A stretch of DNA of 64,000 bases from Paenibacillus sp. G2S3 (lineage in GTDB: Bacteria; Bacillota; Bacilli; Paenibacillales; Paenibacillaceae): assembly GCF_030123105.1 (NCBI RefSeq), contig NZ_CP126095.1, positions 6,634,001 to 6,698,000 of the forward strand, written 5' to 3'. Position numbers and translations under genes: made by a program. Below the pieces are notes generated by a model that was given only the letters and a program-made list of their open reading frames with translations, was not told where the DNA came from and did no database searches. Below are positions 33,679 through 43,440 of this stretch, one piece after another (within the stretch, counting starts at the first letter, position 1; the number at the start of each line of letters is the position of its first letter).

Positions 33679-34965
33679 TTAGATATAAATTGGCGTTACT
33701 TGATTTGTCTGCTCACGGTTACGGCCTACTGAGAAAATAGCGATAGGAATTCCTGTAAGCTCAGACACACGCTCAACATATCTACGTGTATTTGCTGGCA
33801 GATCGTCCAATGTTTTTGCAGAAGTAATATCTTCGCTCCAGCCTGGTAGCTCCTCATATACCGCTTCACACTCTGCCAGCATCTTAAGGCTAGCTGGGTA
33901 ATGCGTGATTACTTCACCACGGTATTTGTAGCCTGTGCAGATCTTCACAGTCTCAAGTCCGCTCAGTACATCCAGCGAGTTAAGAGACAAGCCTGTGATT
34001 CCACTTACACGACGAGCGTGACTTACAACAACACTGTCGAACCAACCTACACGACGAGCACGTCCTGTAACAGTGCCATATTCATGACCTGTTTCACGGA
34101 TATAATCACCAGTTGCATCGTTCAGTTCTGTAGGGAATGGGCCATCTCCAACACGAGTAGTGTAGGCTTTAGCAACCCCGATAACCTGTTTAATCTTGGA
34201 AGGTCCAACACCAGAACCTATGCATACGCCCCCTGCAGAAGGGTTAGAAGAAGTAACAAACGGATACGTACCTTGATCGATATCAAGCATTACCCCTTGT
34301 GCACCTTCAAACAATACTTTGCGGTCTGCATCAATGGCTTCATTAAGAATGACCGAAGTATCAGTCACATAGTTACGCAACACTTCCGCGTATTCCAGAT
34401 ACTGAGTCAGAATCTCTTCAACATCAAGAGCTTCTGCGCCATATACTTGAGTAATCACTTGGTTCTTCTCTTCCATCAGGTGACGGAGTCTCAACTCGAA
34501 TTCCTCAGCATCCATCAGATCAGCAATACGGATACCGTTACGTGCAGCTTTATCCATGTAACATGGACCGATACCTTTACGTGTTGTACCAATCTTGTTT
34601 GGACCCTTGCGGTCTTCTTCCAGAGCATCCAGTACCATGTGATATGGCATAATAACATGAGCCCGGTCGCTGATTACTAAGTTCTTAGTATCAAAACCGT
34701 TCTCATGAATATAATTAATTTCTTGGATCAAGGCAGCTGGATTAATAACCATCCCGTTACCAATTACACAAGTCTTTTCTTTATAAAATACACCAGAAGG
34801 GATCAAGCTGAGCTTAAACTTCTCACCGTCAATCAGAATCGTGTGACCGGCATTATTGCCCCCTTGATAACGGGCAACCACATCTGCACTTTCCGCTAGA
34901 AAGTCAGTGATTTTCCCTTTACCTTCGTCTCCCCATTGTGTTCCCACGACGACTACCGTTGACAT
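33679..34965 (-). CDS. purA: Adenylosuccinate synthetase
   Basis: A 428-residue enzyme that joins IMP and aspartate with GTP to make adenylosuccinate, the first step from IMP to [22 protein letters not shown] is the N-terminal IMP/GTP site with catalytic Asp, NNAGHTI follows, and [19 protein letters not shown] and VGDGPFPTE are conserved loops. The start is ATG 34965, six bases after GGAGGA; an upstream ATG abuts the ribosome site. A PurR-type operator and sigma-A promoter lie upstream, and a small hairpin (34981-34996) abuts the ribosome site. Confidence 0.97.
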   Translation of the reverse strand: MSTVVVVGTQWGDEGKGKITDFLAESADVVARYQGGNNAGHTILIDGEKFKLSLIPSGVFYKEKTCVIGNGMVINPAALIQEINYIHENGFDTKNLVISDRAHVIMPYHMVLDALEEDRKGPNKIGTTRKGIGPCYMDKAARNGIRIADLMDAEEFELRLRHLMEEKNQVITQVYGAEALDVEEILTQYLEYAEVLRNYVTDTSVILNEAIDADRKVLFEGAQGVMLDIDQGTYPFVTSSNPSAGGVCIGSGVGPSKIKQVIGVAKAYTTRVGDGPFPTELNDATGDYIRETGHEYGTVTGRARRVGWFDSVVVSHARRVSGITGLSLNSLDVLSGLETVKICTGYKYRGEVITHYPASLKMLAECEAVYEELPGWSEDITSAKTLDDLPANTRRYVERVSELTGIPIAIFSVGRNREQTNQVTPIYI

Positions 34966-35087
34966 GTTCATTCCTCCGTAGGTGCTAGCCAGCACCATTA
35001 TTTTTCATAATATGGGCCCTGTACGTCATTCTTATGTACGTAGCCCTCCGGACTCCAAGCGGATTTACCCACTAAAGGACAATACTC

Positions 35088-35116
35088 AGTGTAACAGCCG
35101 TTTTTTTCAAAGTCAA
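35088..35116 (-). promoter_or_regulatory. Promoter of purA
   Basis: On the minus strand TTGACT (35111-35116) and TACACT (35088-35093) are 17 bp apart, giving a leader of about 115 nt. Confidence 0.75.
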
Positions 35117-35117
35117 A

Positions 35118-35161
35118 TAAAACGAACGATTACACAAAGAAATGTGCAATCGTTCGGATAT
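35118..35161 (-). terminator. dnaB terminator overlapping a candidate PurR operator of purA
   Basis: CGAACGATTACACA and TGTGCAATCGTTCG form a long stem (35123-35156) followed by UUUUAUUU on the minus strand: a terminator for dnaB. The same arms read as two inverted PurBoxes (consensus AWWWCCGAACWWT), at 35149-35161 on the minus strand with one mismatch and at 35118-35130 on the plus strand with three mismatches. They lie directly upstream of the purA -35. Confidence 0.65.
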
Positions 35162-35174
35162 TATACATGACAGG

Positions 35175-36542
35175 TTACCCAGCAAATGGTTCTGCATGTG
35201 CTCGCTCGTAGTTAACGAACTTGTTGAAATTTTTGAGAAAGACAAGCTCTACTGTCCCTACAGGACCATTACGCTGTTTAGCTATAATAATTTCAATAAT
35301 ATTTTTCTTCTCAGTGTCCTGATTGTAATAGTCGTCACGATACAGGAACGCAACAATGTCGGCATCCTGCTCGATAGAACCGGATTCACGCAAGTCACTC
35401 ATCATCGGTCGTTTATCCTGACGTTGTTCCACACCCCGGCTAAGCTGCGACAGGGCGATAACCGGCACGTCCAATTCACGAGCGATCTGCTTCAGTGTAC
35501 GGGATATATCCGAAACTTCCTGTTGACGGTTTTCCCCGCCTTTACCTCGGCCCTGAATGAGCTGCAAGTAGTCAATGACGATCATTCCCAGGCCCTTTTC
35601 CTTCTTGAGCCTCCGGCATTTCGCACGAATATCCGTTACAGTAATCCCAGCTGTATCATCGATATAAATCTCCGCCTCCGATAGGGACTGAATGCCCATA
35701 GTCAGCTTCGACCAATCATCATCACTCTTGAAGTCACCGGTACGCATAGTATTCGCATCCAGATTAGCTTCGGCACAAATCATCCGCTGTACTAGCTGCG
35801 GCGCAGACATTTCCAGACTAAATATGGCAACCGTCTCTTTAGCACGTACGGCCACATTCTGAGCAATATTTAGCGCGAATGCTGTCTTACCTACAGAAGG
35901 ACGGGCTGCAACAATGATCAAATCATTGCGCTGGAATCCATTAGTCATATGGTCTAAATCCACAAATCCCGTTGGAATACCGGACATGCCGCCCTTATCT
36001 TTATTCTGATGAAGGAGTTCAACCTTATCAAATACTTCCATCAAAACATCGCGGATTGCAATAAATCCACTACCACTGCGCCGGTTAGAGATTTCAAGAA
36101 TTCGCCGCTCAGCATCACTCAGCATATCGGCTACATCTTCGCCACCGGTGTAACCCTCGCTTACGATCTGCGTCGCTGTACGAATCAAACGCCGTAGCAT
36201 AGCCTTTTCTTCAATAATCTGCGCGTAGTATTCTACGTTAGCCGCAGTAGGCACAGCATGCGCCAGCTTAGCTAGGTAGCTAACACCACCAATATCCTCG
36301 AGCTCTCCCTTGTCCTGCAGTCTAGAAGTAAGCGTAACAAGATCAATCGGCTGGCTCTCTTCTCCGAGCTGCACCATCGCCTCAAAAATCATTTGATGCG
36401 CTTTATCGTAGAAGTCTTCGGTATTCACCCGTTCCATTGCAGTAATGAGCGCTTCATCCTGCAACAGAACAGCACCAATTACCGCTTGCTCCGCCTCAAG
36501 ATTCTGCGGGGGAACCCGATCGAAAAAGAGATCTCCACCCAT
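35175..36542 (-). CDS. dnaB: Replicative DNA helicase (DnaB family; DnaC in Bacillus)
   Basis: A 455-residue hexameric 5'-3' helicase of the replication fork. The N-terminal domain opens with RVPPQNLEAEQAVIGAVLL; the RecA-like domain has Walker A AARPSVGKTAFALNIA, Walker B MIVIDYLQLIQG and SDLRESGSIEQDADIV. Length is typical. It is one base from rplI in the yybS-gdpP-rplI-dnaB cluster, as in other Bacillales. Confidence 0.97.
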   Translation of the reverse strand: MGGDLFFDRVPPQNLEAEQAVIGAVLLQDEALITAMERVNTEDFYDKAHQMIFEAMVQLGEESQPIDLVTLTSRLQDKGELEDIGGVSYLAKLAHAVPTAANVEYYAQIIEEKAMLRRLIRTATQIVSEGYTGGEDVADMLSDAERRILEISNRRSGSGFIAIRDVLMEVFDKVELLHQNKDKGGMSGIPTGFVDLDHMTNGFQRNDLIIVAARPSVGKTAFALNIAQNVAVRAKETVAIFSLEMSAPQLVQRMICAEANLDANTMRTGDFKSDDDWSKLTMGIQSLSEAEIYIDDTAGITVTDIRAKCRRLKKEKGLGMIVIDYLQLIQGRGKGGENRQQEVSDISRTLKQIARELDVPVIALSQLSRGVEQRQDKRPMMSDLRESGSIEQDADIVAFLYRDDYYNQDTEKKNIIEIIIAKQRNGPVGTVELVFLKNFNKFVNYERAHAEPFAG

Positions 36543-36543
36543 G

Positions 36544-36990
36544 TTACTCCTCCGTTACCTGAACCTTAAGGGTAGCCTTTACTTCAGTGTGTAATTTTAT
36601 ACTTACTTGAAACACTCCCAAATGGCGAATCGGTTCTCCTAGCTCAATCTTGCGCTTATCGATGGAAATGCTTTGAGTGGAAGCTAGCGTTTCAGCAATT
36701 TGTTTGCTCGTGATTGCGCCGAATAGACGGCCGCCTTCACCTGCTTTTGCTTTCATAGTCAGTGTAAGCTCATCTATCTTCTTGCCCAGTTGCTGAGCTT
36801 CTTCTTTTTCGTTATCTTTACGGCGTTGTTCAGCAGCTGCTTGATTCTCAAGCGTCTTCACATTGCCTTCCGTTGCCGGACGAACTAATCCACGTGGTAA
36901 TAGGAAGTTCGAAGCATAACCTTCGGATACCTCTTTAACCTGACCTTTTTTACCTTGACCCTTAACATCTTTTATGAAAATGACCTTCAT
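36544..36990 (-). CDS. rplI: 50S ribosomal protein L9
   Basis: A 148-residue protein with the N-terminal L9 signature [17 protein letters not shown], a long connecting helix ([20 protein letters not shown]) and a C-terminal rRNA-binding domain. It overlaps the gdpP stop by 4 bases and dnaB follows directly. Confidence 0.97.
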   Translation of the reverse strand: MKVIFIKDVKGQGKKGQVKEVSEGYASNFLLPRGLVRPATEGNVKTLENQAAAEQRRKDNEKEEAQQLGKKIDELTLTMKAKAGEGGRLFGAITSKQIAETLASTQSISIDKRKIELGEPIRHLGVFQVSIKLHTEVKATLKVQVTEE

Positions 36991-38993
36991 TCGAATAAAC
37001 CCTCTTTCGATTCGATTTCAGCCAGCACCTGCAGCAGTCTGGCTTCTGCTTCTTTACATGTCCCTTCTAGCTGTACCGCGGCGTTCGATAGATGCCCACC
37101 GCCACCCATTTTTTCCATCACAACCTGTACATTCATACGCCCAAGTGATCGAGCACTAATGCTTATCAGGCCGTCTGGTCGCTCGCTAATGACAAATGAA
37201 GCGACTACGTTCGTCATCCCAAGTAATGTATCCGCAGTCTGAGCGATAAGTAGCTGTGGAATCTTCATACCTGGTGCCGTCACTACCAATGCAATTTGAT
37301 CATAAATCATACGCGCATGTTTGATAATTTCAGCTTTTGAAATATACTCCTGTAAATCCTCCTTCAGCATACGCTGAATAAGAACGGTATCTGCACCATT
37401 TCGGCGCAGAAATCCTGCAGCTTCAAATGTACGCGAACCCGTATGCAGTGCAAAGTGCTTCGTATCTACAGTAATTCCCGCTAAGAGCATTGTAGCATCC
37501 AACGGACTAATCTTTACCTTCTCATGGATATATTGAAGCAACTCTGTCACCAGCTCACAGGTTGATGAAGCATAAGGCTCTAAATAGACGAGTACAGCAT
37601 CGTTGATGAATTCTTCACCTCTACGATGATGATCCACCACCACAATTCTACTGGCATATTGCACAAGCCGCGGTTCCATTGTCATAGACGCCTTATGGGT
37701 GTCCACAACAATAAGCAGTGTATGCTCCGTCATCACTTGTATGGACTGCTCCGGTGTGATGAATGTCTTAAACAATTCATCATCCTTCCGAATCTGCTCC
37801 ATCATGTTCGTTATGGAAGGATTAGGAGTCTCCATCACAATGCTAGCCTCTACATTATACATCTGTGCGGCCCTCAGAAGGCCAATCGCAGCACCGACAG
37901 CATCGATATCTGGAGTCCGGTGGCCAAGGATCAGCACACGGTCGCTCTCCTGCATCAGATCACGCAGCGCATGCGCAATGACTCTTGCACGCACTCGTGT
38001 ACGCTTCTCCGCAGCATTACTCTTTCCACCATAGAAAGACAACCTCTGGCCTGCTTTTACAGCAGCCTGATCTCCGCCTCGGCCGAGCGCCATATCCAAA
38101 CTAGATTGTGCTAGAGCGCCTAGCTCGCTTGCAGAGTCCGCTCCAAACGCCATGCCAATACTCAGTGTCATGGGCACTTTAAGATCGGCTGTCATTTCCC
38201 TAATCTCATCAAGAATAACGAATCGACTTTCTTCCAGTGCTTGTAGGCTACGATGATTAAGTAGCATTAAATATCGTTCCGACGAGAGACGACGCAGATA
38301 AACATCGAACTGTTTACTCCATTCGGTGATCTCACTCGCTACCTTAGCGATCAGAGAAGTACGCTGTTGATCATCCATTCCTTGAGCGGATTCATCTAGA
38401 TTATCCATCATCACTATGCCGATCGCCAGCTTCTCATCTTCATAACGTTCACGCAGCACCACAAGCTCAGTAATGTCATACATGTAAAGAATACGTTCAC
38501 TTGGAATAATGACGGCTTGATAAAATCGTTCATCCACAGTGAGCTCAAGACGAGTGTCGTGCAATGCACCTTCTTTGAGGACATCCCGTTTTCCCGTTAC
38601 ATTCGTCGTAAAGAAAGACTGCATATCCGGCAGTAATTCCTGCAATGGTTCCCCAACTAAAGACTTGCGAGCAAAGACATCACCGGCATAACGGTTATTC
38701 CATTCTACTGTTCGATCCTCGCTAAACAGAATGATTCCGAGGGGGAGCATGCTAACTGCTTCTCCCTCCACTCGCTTAATACGAAAAGTTAATCCATTAA
38801 TATATTCCACCAGATTACGGCGGAACGTAATCTCCGTCTTCAGCATATAGAAGCATAATGTACCTGCCAGAAACAGGCTAACGACCCCAAGAGCCCAGTT
38901 ATAAATACTAACAATTATAATAAGGGCCAACAGCAGCATGAACGCCCATACGGTATGATAGCCGTGCCAGCGTCTTTGCAGAAATTTAGGCAT
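36987..38993 (-). CDS. gdpP: Cyclic-di-AMP phosphodiesterase GdpP (YybT)
   Basis: A 668-residue membrane enzyme that degrades c-di-AMP to pApA. Two N-terminal helices (about 15-55) are followed by a PAS-like haem-binding domain (about 85-150), a degenerate GGDEF domain (about 175-305) and DHH-DHHA1 domains with [33 protein letters not shown] and the C-terminal [13 protein letters not shown]. It lies in the yybS-gdpP-rplI cluster. Confidence 0.96.
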   Translation of the reverse strand: MPKFLQRRWHGYHTVWAFMLLLALIIIVSIYNWALGVVSLFLAGTLCFYMLKTEITFRRNLVEYINGLTFRIKRVEGEAVSMLPLGIILFSEDRTVEWNNRYAGDVFARKSLVGEPLQELLPDMQSFFTTNVTGKRDVLKEGALHDTRLELTVDERFYQAVIIPSERILYMYDITELVVLRERYEDEKLAIGIVMMDNLDESAQGMDDQQRTSLIAKVASEITEWSKQFDVYLRRLSSERYLMLLNHRSLQALEESRFVILDEIREMTADLKVPMTLSIGMAFGADSASELGALAQSSLDMALGRGGDQAAVKAGQRLSFYGGKSNAAEKRTRVRARVIAHALRDLMQESDRVLILGHRTPDIDAVGAAIGLLRAAQMYNVEASIVMETPNPSITNMMEQIRKDDELFKTFITPEQSIQVMTEHTLLIVVDTHKASMTMEPRLVQYASRIVVVDHHRRGEEFINDAVLVYLEPYASSTCELVTELLQYIHEKVKISPLDATMLLAGITVDTKHFALHTGSRTFEAAGFLRRNGADTVLIQRMLKEDLQEYISKAEIIKHARMIYDQIALVVTAPGMKIPQLLIAQTADTLLGMTNVVASFVISERPDGLISISARSLGRMNVQVVMEKMGGGGHLSNAAVQLEGTCKEAEARLLQVLAEIESKEGLFE

Positions 38994-39004
38994 GAACTCT
39001 CACC

Positions 39005-39922
39005 CTATCGTTTCGATTTCGTCACATACTCCCGCAGTGGGAAAGCAAGATCAATAATACCAATAATGCGTAGCGGCGGCAGTAAAATGACCGGTATTGC
39101 TAGCAGAATGGCAGCCATCTTGTTCCATTTGCGTTCATGCGCCAGGAAGAAGAAAAATCCAATCGCCTGAATCATAAAGCCAATTCGTAGCAACGGCAGC
39201 AGATTGGCAGAAATCATGAGGATGTAATTATTCTCCGATCCTGAGAAGAAGAGCTGAAGAACCACACCAATCAAATAATACCAAATAAACGATCTAGAAA
39301 GTCTCCACTCACGAGCAGGCTTCATCTTAGGCACTGCATAATTCATACTGTTCAGAATCGGACGAACAATAGAATGCGTAATGACAGCTATCATGAAAGA
39401 ACTTACGATTAGAGTCATGGGGATCATTTGAACCGTCATATGACTTAGCTTGTTTACATCCTCAGTCGTAAACCCAAGGTCAGTAAACAATGGATTAGCG
39501 GTACCAAGATCAGACAGAGGTGAGTTAACCATCTGCAGCACATCGTTCACATAGCTAGACAGATCAAAATTAAATAACGCCGTACCGAGTAATAGGAGTA
39601 GCAGGAATTCTCCAAGAATTGTAACTGTACCTGCAATCACGGTGGACACTGCTGAGGCATGTCTTTTATACCAACGCCCCATAACCAGAGCAGGTATTAA
39701 GAAATACGCCGCTATCAGCACATAAATAGGTGTAATCAGACCAACAATCAGCAACACCGGCAATACGTGTAGAACGAATTGTTTGGTGTTCAGCGTAGTG
39801 AATAACACTACTGCCGGAACAATCATAAACAGGGTAGTGATGATGAGCAATGGAGTCGTTAAACTAAGCAGCAAAAGTAAGTATGCTACGCTCCAAGCCA
39901 CAGATGACCAGCGAAATTTCAA
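39005..39922 (-). CDS. yybS: DUF2232 family membrane protein YybS
   Basis: A 305-residue protein with eight or so membrane helices, including AYLLLLLSLTTPLLIITTLF at the N-terminus. It is 11 bases before gdpP, as in Bacillus. The family is uncharacterised; its constant position suggests a role linked to c-di-AMP or the membrane. Confidence 0.88.
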   Translation of the reverse strand: MKFRWSSVAWSVAYLLLLLSLTTPLLIITTLFMIVPAVVLFTTLNTKQFVLHVLPVLLIVGLITPIYVLIAAYFLIPALVMGRWYKRHASAVSTVIAGTVTILGEFLLLLLLGTALFNFDLSSYVNDVLQMVNSPLSDLGTANPLFTDLGFTTEDVNKLSHMTVQMIPMTLIVSSFMIAVITHSIVRPILNSMNYAVPKMKPAREWRLSRSFIWYYLIGVVLQLFFSGSENNYILMISANLLPLLRIGFMIQAIGFFFFLAHERKWNKMAAILLAIPVILLPPLRIIGIIDLAFPLREYVTKSKR

Positions 39923-39928
39923 CAGTAT

Positions 39929-40240
39929 TCACCTCTTACGCATATGTTCTTCTAAAGCAGATATATCTTGATACCATTCTTCCAGTTGATGCCCTTCCTG
40001 CTTATGCTTTCTGAGCTTCTCCAGTAGCAAGTCATCTAATTGACGATAGGGAATTCCTAGTCTGCGGCCCAAAATATAAGAGCTCATAATCAAACTAGCC
40101 AGGCTGTCCCCCACACGGGTAGTACTGCCCTCCCATAACGCTTTAAATAACCGTGAAACTTGGTCAATCACTTCTGTTTTTAACCATTCAATTACCTTGG
40201 CGCGTTTAGCAACATCCAGATCCTTCGGCACATTGGACAC
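39929..40240 (-). CDS. MazG-like protein (PF12643 type)
   Basis: A 103-residue all-helical protein with AKVIEWLKTEVIDQVSRLFK and SLASLIMSSYILGRRLGI typical of the short MazG-like proteins found beside yybS in Bacillales. The EExxE-type metal residues of active MazG pyrophosphatases are not evident, so catalysis is doubtful. It ends six bases before yybS. Confidence 0.8.
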   Translation of the reverse strand: MSNVPKDLDVAKRAKVIEWLKTEVIDQVSRLFKALWEGSTTRVGDSLASLIMSSYILGRRLGIPYRQLDDLLLEKLRKHKQEGHQLEEWYQDISALEEHMRKR

Positions 40241-40368
40241 GTCTCTCTACCTCCGGCAAAAAGCTTTATTCTCCATTATAGCATAAAAAATTCCGTGTCA
40301 CACAAGGGCGCCCCGCGCACCTTAAGTATGCGTCAACGAGGGATGAACTAGTACTTCTTACATTTTTA

Positions 40369-40408
40369 AAAAAGACCTGCTTTCCGTTATCGCCGGAAAT
40401 ACAGGCCT
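40369..40408 (-). terminator. Terminator of the CBS-domain gene
   Basis: On the minus strand GGCCTGTATTTCCG and CGGAAAGCAGGTC pair imperfectly, followed by six U. Confidence 0.8.
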
Positions 40409-40444
40409 TGTTCCGATTGCTTCTATTACCGCGAATAAATGGGG

Positions 40445-40870
40445 CTATAATGACTCTTGTGATTGTTTTGATACAAATTTCTCACAATATTCTATGACTT
40501 GACTACGGCGCACGATGCCAATAAACCGGTTCATATCATCGACTACAGGAACAAAGTTCTGTACCTTAGCCAAATTAATCAGATCTTCCATATCCGCATC
40601 AATCGAGACAGGTCTGTTATTCATCCTTAACGGCAAATCTTTAAGTAAGAATTTTGAAGCGTTCTCGAAAGTAACCTTGCCCTCGGATTCCTTCATATAC
40701 CATAGCAGATCACCCTCTGTAACCGTACCTGCATATTCTCCATTTCGGTTCAGAATAGGGACAGCAGTATAACGGTGATACTCCATCCTCTCCAACGTTT
40801 GGCGTAGCGTTGAATCGATCGTTACGCAAGCCACTTCCTGTTTCGGAAGTAAAAAAAATGCAATATTCAT
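40445..40870 (-). CDS. Tandem CBS-domain protein
   Basis: A 141-residue protein consisting of two CBS domains: VTIDSTLRQTLERMEYHRYT with VPILNRNGEYAGTVTEGDLL, then DADMEDLINLAKVQNFVPVV with DDMNRFIGIVRRSQVIEYC. Such pairs bind adenine nucleotides or c-di-AMP; with gdpP nearby a c-di-AMP-binding role is possible but unproven. AGGAGGATCAAGAG precedes the ATG. Confidence 0.92.
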   Translation of the reverse strand: MNIAFFLLPKQEVACVTIDSTLRQTLERMEYHRYTAVPILNRNGEYAGTVTEGDLLWYMKESEGKVTFENASKFLLKDLPLRMNNRPVSIDADMEDLINLAKVQNFVPVVDDMNRFIGIVRRSQVIEYCEKFVSKQSQESL

Positions 40871-41063
40871 CTCTTGATCCTCCTCAAAGAGTTCCGAAGG
40901 AATTACGGTTCTTTAACTTCCTTTTACTGCCATGCAAAATTATTACTACGTGGCAGCTTAATAATAGTTCCAATACATTATAGCATGAAGACAGTAAGCA
41001 GCAGCCATAAGAATGTGAATGGCTGCTGCAATTATTTATATGAGTTTGAATGCTACTTTAGAA

Positions 41064-42104
41064 TTATTGCGTAACGGCTGTTGATTTAGGCTCAAGTGCA
41101 TTACTTGCTTTTCCAGGCTCAATTAGTTGATCTACAGGTGTTGCTGCACTCATCCAGTTGTCAATCATCGCCTTAGCTTCGCTCAAATCCTCTTCATCAA
41201 CGATATCGTAATAAACACCATCCATACGTTTACCTTCACCCATAACTGTGAAGCTTGAGATATCCATGCCTTTTCCGCCCATGAATTTTTTGGCTAGACT
41301 AATGATCATCGAAGGCTCTATATCAGTTTTGAAATTATCTCCCATGATATCCAGCAACTTCGGAATATTACCAATTTGACTGATGGATAACATTTTATTC
41401 GCTACGACATCAATAAAAACCTGTTGACGCTTGGTACGGTTAAAATCACTATCTTCACGATAACGCGTATAGTTCAGCGCTTCTTGTCCGTTATAAAGCG
41501 ACTTTCCAGCTTCAATTGTAAACTTTTCATGATCCTTACCTTTGTTCACAATGTCTTTCTTAATCGGCAGCGGAACGCCTCCAATAGCATCTACAGCATC
41601 CTTGAGTCCTTGGAAGTTAATGGTGGCATAATATTGAATATCATGACCGAGCAGCGCTTCTAGGGAATCCTTGGCCATCTGTTGCCCTCCGAAAGCATAG
41701 GCATGTGTAATCTTATCCTTTTTATTATCCTTATGACCTATAATTTCCGTATACGTATCACGCGGAATAGAAATAAGCAGGATCTTATAATCCTCCGGGC
41801 GAACAACAGCGTACATCATGGTATCAGAACGTGCCGTTTCATTATCGCGTTGATCGGTACCTAGCAACATAATTGAGAACGGATCGCTTTTGTACACAAC
41901 AGGTTCTGGCTTAACCTTGTTATCATCCTTAAGTGGCTGATAAGATTCTTCCTTCAGCTTAGTTTCAACCCGATCAGACAAAAAGAGGTCGAAAGCTAAT
42001 ACAGCCAAAGAATTACGGAACAGAAATCCTCCCGCTATAATAACAACAAGAACAATGAGGGCGATATATCTTTTCTTTATTTTTTTCATCTTTGATTCCT
42101 TCAT
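41064..42104 (-). CDS. LytR-CpsA-Psr family glycopolymer ligase
   Basis: A protein of about 346 residues that attaches teichoic acid or other polymers to peptidoglycan. One N-terminal helix (YIALIVLVVIIAGGFLF) precedes the LCP domain with SIMLLGTDQRDNETARSDTM, ISIPRDTYTEI and ALNYTRYREDSDFNRTKRQQ. The start is uncertain: ATGs at 42143, 42104 and 42089 are in frame. The last two are each preceded by AAGGAATCAAA, a short tandem duplication; I choose 42104. Confidence 0.92.
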   Translation of the reverse strand: MKESKMKKIKKRYIALIVLVVIIAGGFLFRNSLAVLAFDLFLSDRVETKLKEESYQPLKDDNKVKPEPVVYKSDPFSIMLLGTDQRDNETARSDTMMYAVVRPEDYKILLISIPRDTYTEIIGHKDNKKDKITHAYAFGGQQMAKDSLEALLGHDIQYYATINFQGLKDAVDAIGGVPLPIKKDIVNKGKDHEKFTIEAGKSLYNGQEALNYTRYREDSDFNRTKRQQVFIDVVANKMLSISQIGNIPKLLDIMGDNFKTDIEPSMIISLAKKFMGGKGMDISSFTVMGEGKRMDGVYYDIVDEEDLSEAKAMIDNWMSAATPVDQLIEPGKASNALEPKSTAVTQ

Positions 42105-42421
42105 TTTTGATTCCTTCTTTATTGTAGAATAATTGCTTGCCATATATATAATGCTTCCTGAATCTTTATCAGGCAGTCATGACTTTATTTCTCACGGCGA
42201 TCAGCTGTCCCTTATTCCATTATCTTATTGTCCCCCCTTTCAGGAAATTCAGGTCATTCAAAATTATAGAAAAAAAAGTTTTTTGGTGGTCCTAAAATAA
42301 TGTAGGCTAAAACAATATTTCTATTGTAATCACTAAATGGATAAAAAGAAACCACAAATAACGACATAAATAGGGAAAAAGCACCAAACCAAGTAATAAA
42401 CACTGGTATGGCGCTCCAACT

Positions 42422-43366
42422 TTAGTTCCTAATTATGAGCGGATGTATCATATGTTTAACCTTATCTCCGTGTTGTAAACCGCGGAAAAATCCGTAATCA
42501 AATAATTTGGCTGCCCCTTCAAAACGGCTCTCATAGGTTTTTGCCCCCATAACGACTGCAATAAGCCTATGACCATCCCGCTGAGCCGAGCCTGCAATGC
42601 AATATCCGGCCCGGTTATTGTGTCCAGTCTTTAAACCATCTGTACCCTCATAAGCATAAGTACCACCCATAGCAGGAAGCATGAAATTGCTGTTACTTAC
42701 ATATAGACCCTTATCTTTCAAATGCATTTGTGTACGGCTAGAAATATTGAGAATATCCGGATGATGATAGATTAGTGCGGCAGCCAATTTAGCGGTATCG
42801 CGAGCTGTCATCATAGTCTCACCGCTGATATGCATATTCGGAGCAGTGAAACCAAGATCCTTACCTGATAGTCCTGTTGTATTAGTAAATATTGTATTGG
42901 GCGATAAGCCTAGACTACGCGCCTTGTCGTTCATCATTAGCACAAAAGAGGCTTCTGAACCAGAAATATACTCAGCCAAAGCAACAGTAGCATCGTTGGC
43001 AGAATATATAGCGATTCCTTCAAATAATTCTCTTATGCTATAGAATTCTCCCCGCTTCAATGAAAGACTTGCGCCGCCCATTGTACTTGCATAAGCACTA
43101 ATTGGGACTCTATCCTCCCATCTAATCATTCCAGAGGAGATCTGATCCAGCACAATCATTTCTGTCATTAACTTAGATACACTGGCCGGTGGCATGGGTA
43201 CATCGCCGTTTATATCCACCCATATATCTCCAGTATCCATATCTAGAAGCACCGCTGATTCTGCGTCAATATTCGGTTTAAACCCAAGCCCCGTTGGCCT
43301 CCACACCGCAATCAAGACAACGACTAAAACAGCTGCAATTGTCCCCACTACTATCCGTCTCTTCAT
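42422..43366 (-). CDS. D-alanyl-D-alanine carboxypeptidase (S11 family, DacF-like)
   Basis: A 314-residue low-molecular-weight penicillin-binding protein that trims the terminal D-Ala of peptidoglycan stems. An N-terminal helix serves as signal or anchor. PPASVSKLMT holds the nucleophile Ser62 and Lys65 (SxxK), YSANDAT the SxN motif and DGLKTGH the KTG motif. There is no long C-terminal amphipathic anchor. The start is ATG 43366, nine bases after GGAGG; an ATG at 43375 abuts the ribosome site. Confidence 0.92.
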   Translation of the reverse strand: MKRRIVVGTIAAVLVVVLIAVWRPTGLGFKPNIDAESAVLLDMDTGDIWVDINGDVPMPPASVSKLMTEMIVLDQISSGMIRWEDRVPISAYASTMGGASLSLKRGEFYSIRELFEGIAIYSANDATVALAEYISGSEASFVLMMNDKARSLGLSPNTIFTNTTGLSGKDLGFTAPNMHISGETMMTARDTAKLAAALIYHHPDILNISSRTQMHLKDKGLYVSNSNFMLPAMGGTYAYEGTDGLKTGHNNRAGYCIAGSAQRDGHRLIAVVMGAKTYESRFEGAAKLFDYGFFRGLQHGDKVKHMIHPLIIRN

Positions 43367-43440
43367 CGTTGTCATCCTCCATACTATATATGACGAATGA
43401 AACTACAATTTGATTTCACTTTTCACAAAAAATTATTATT

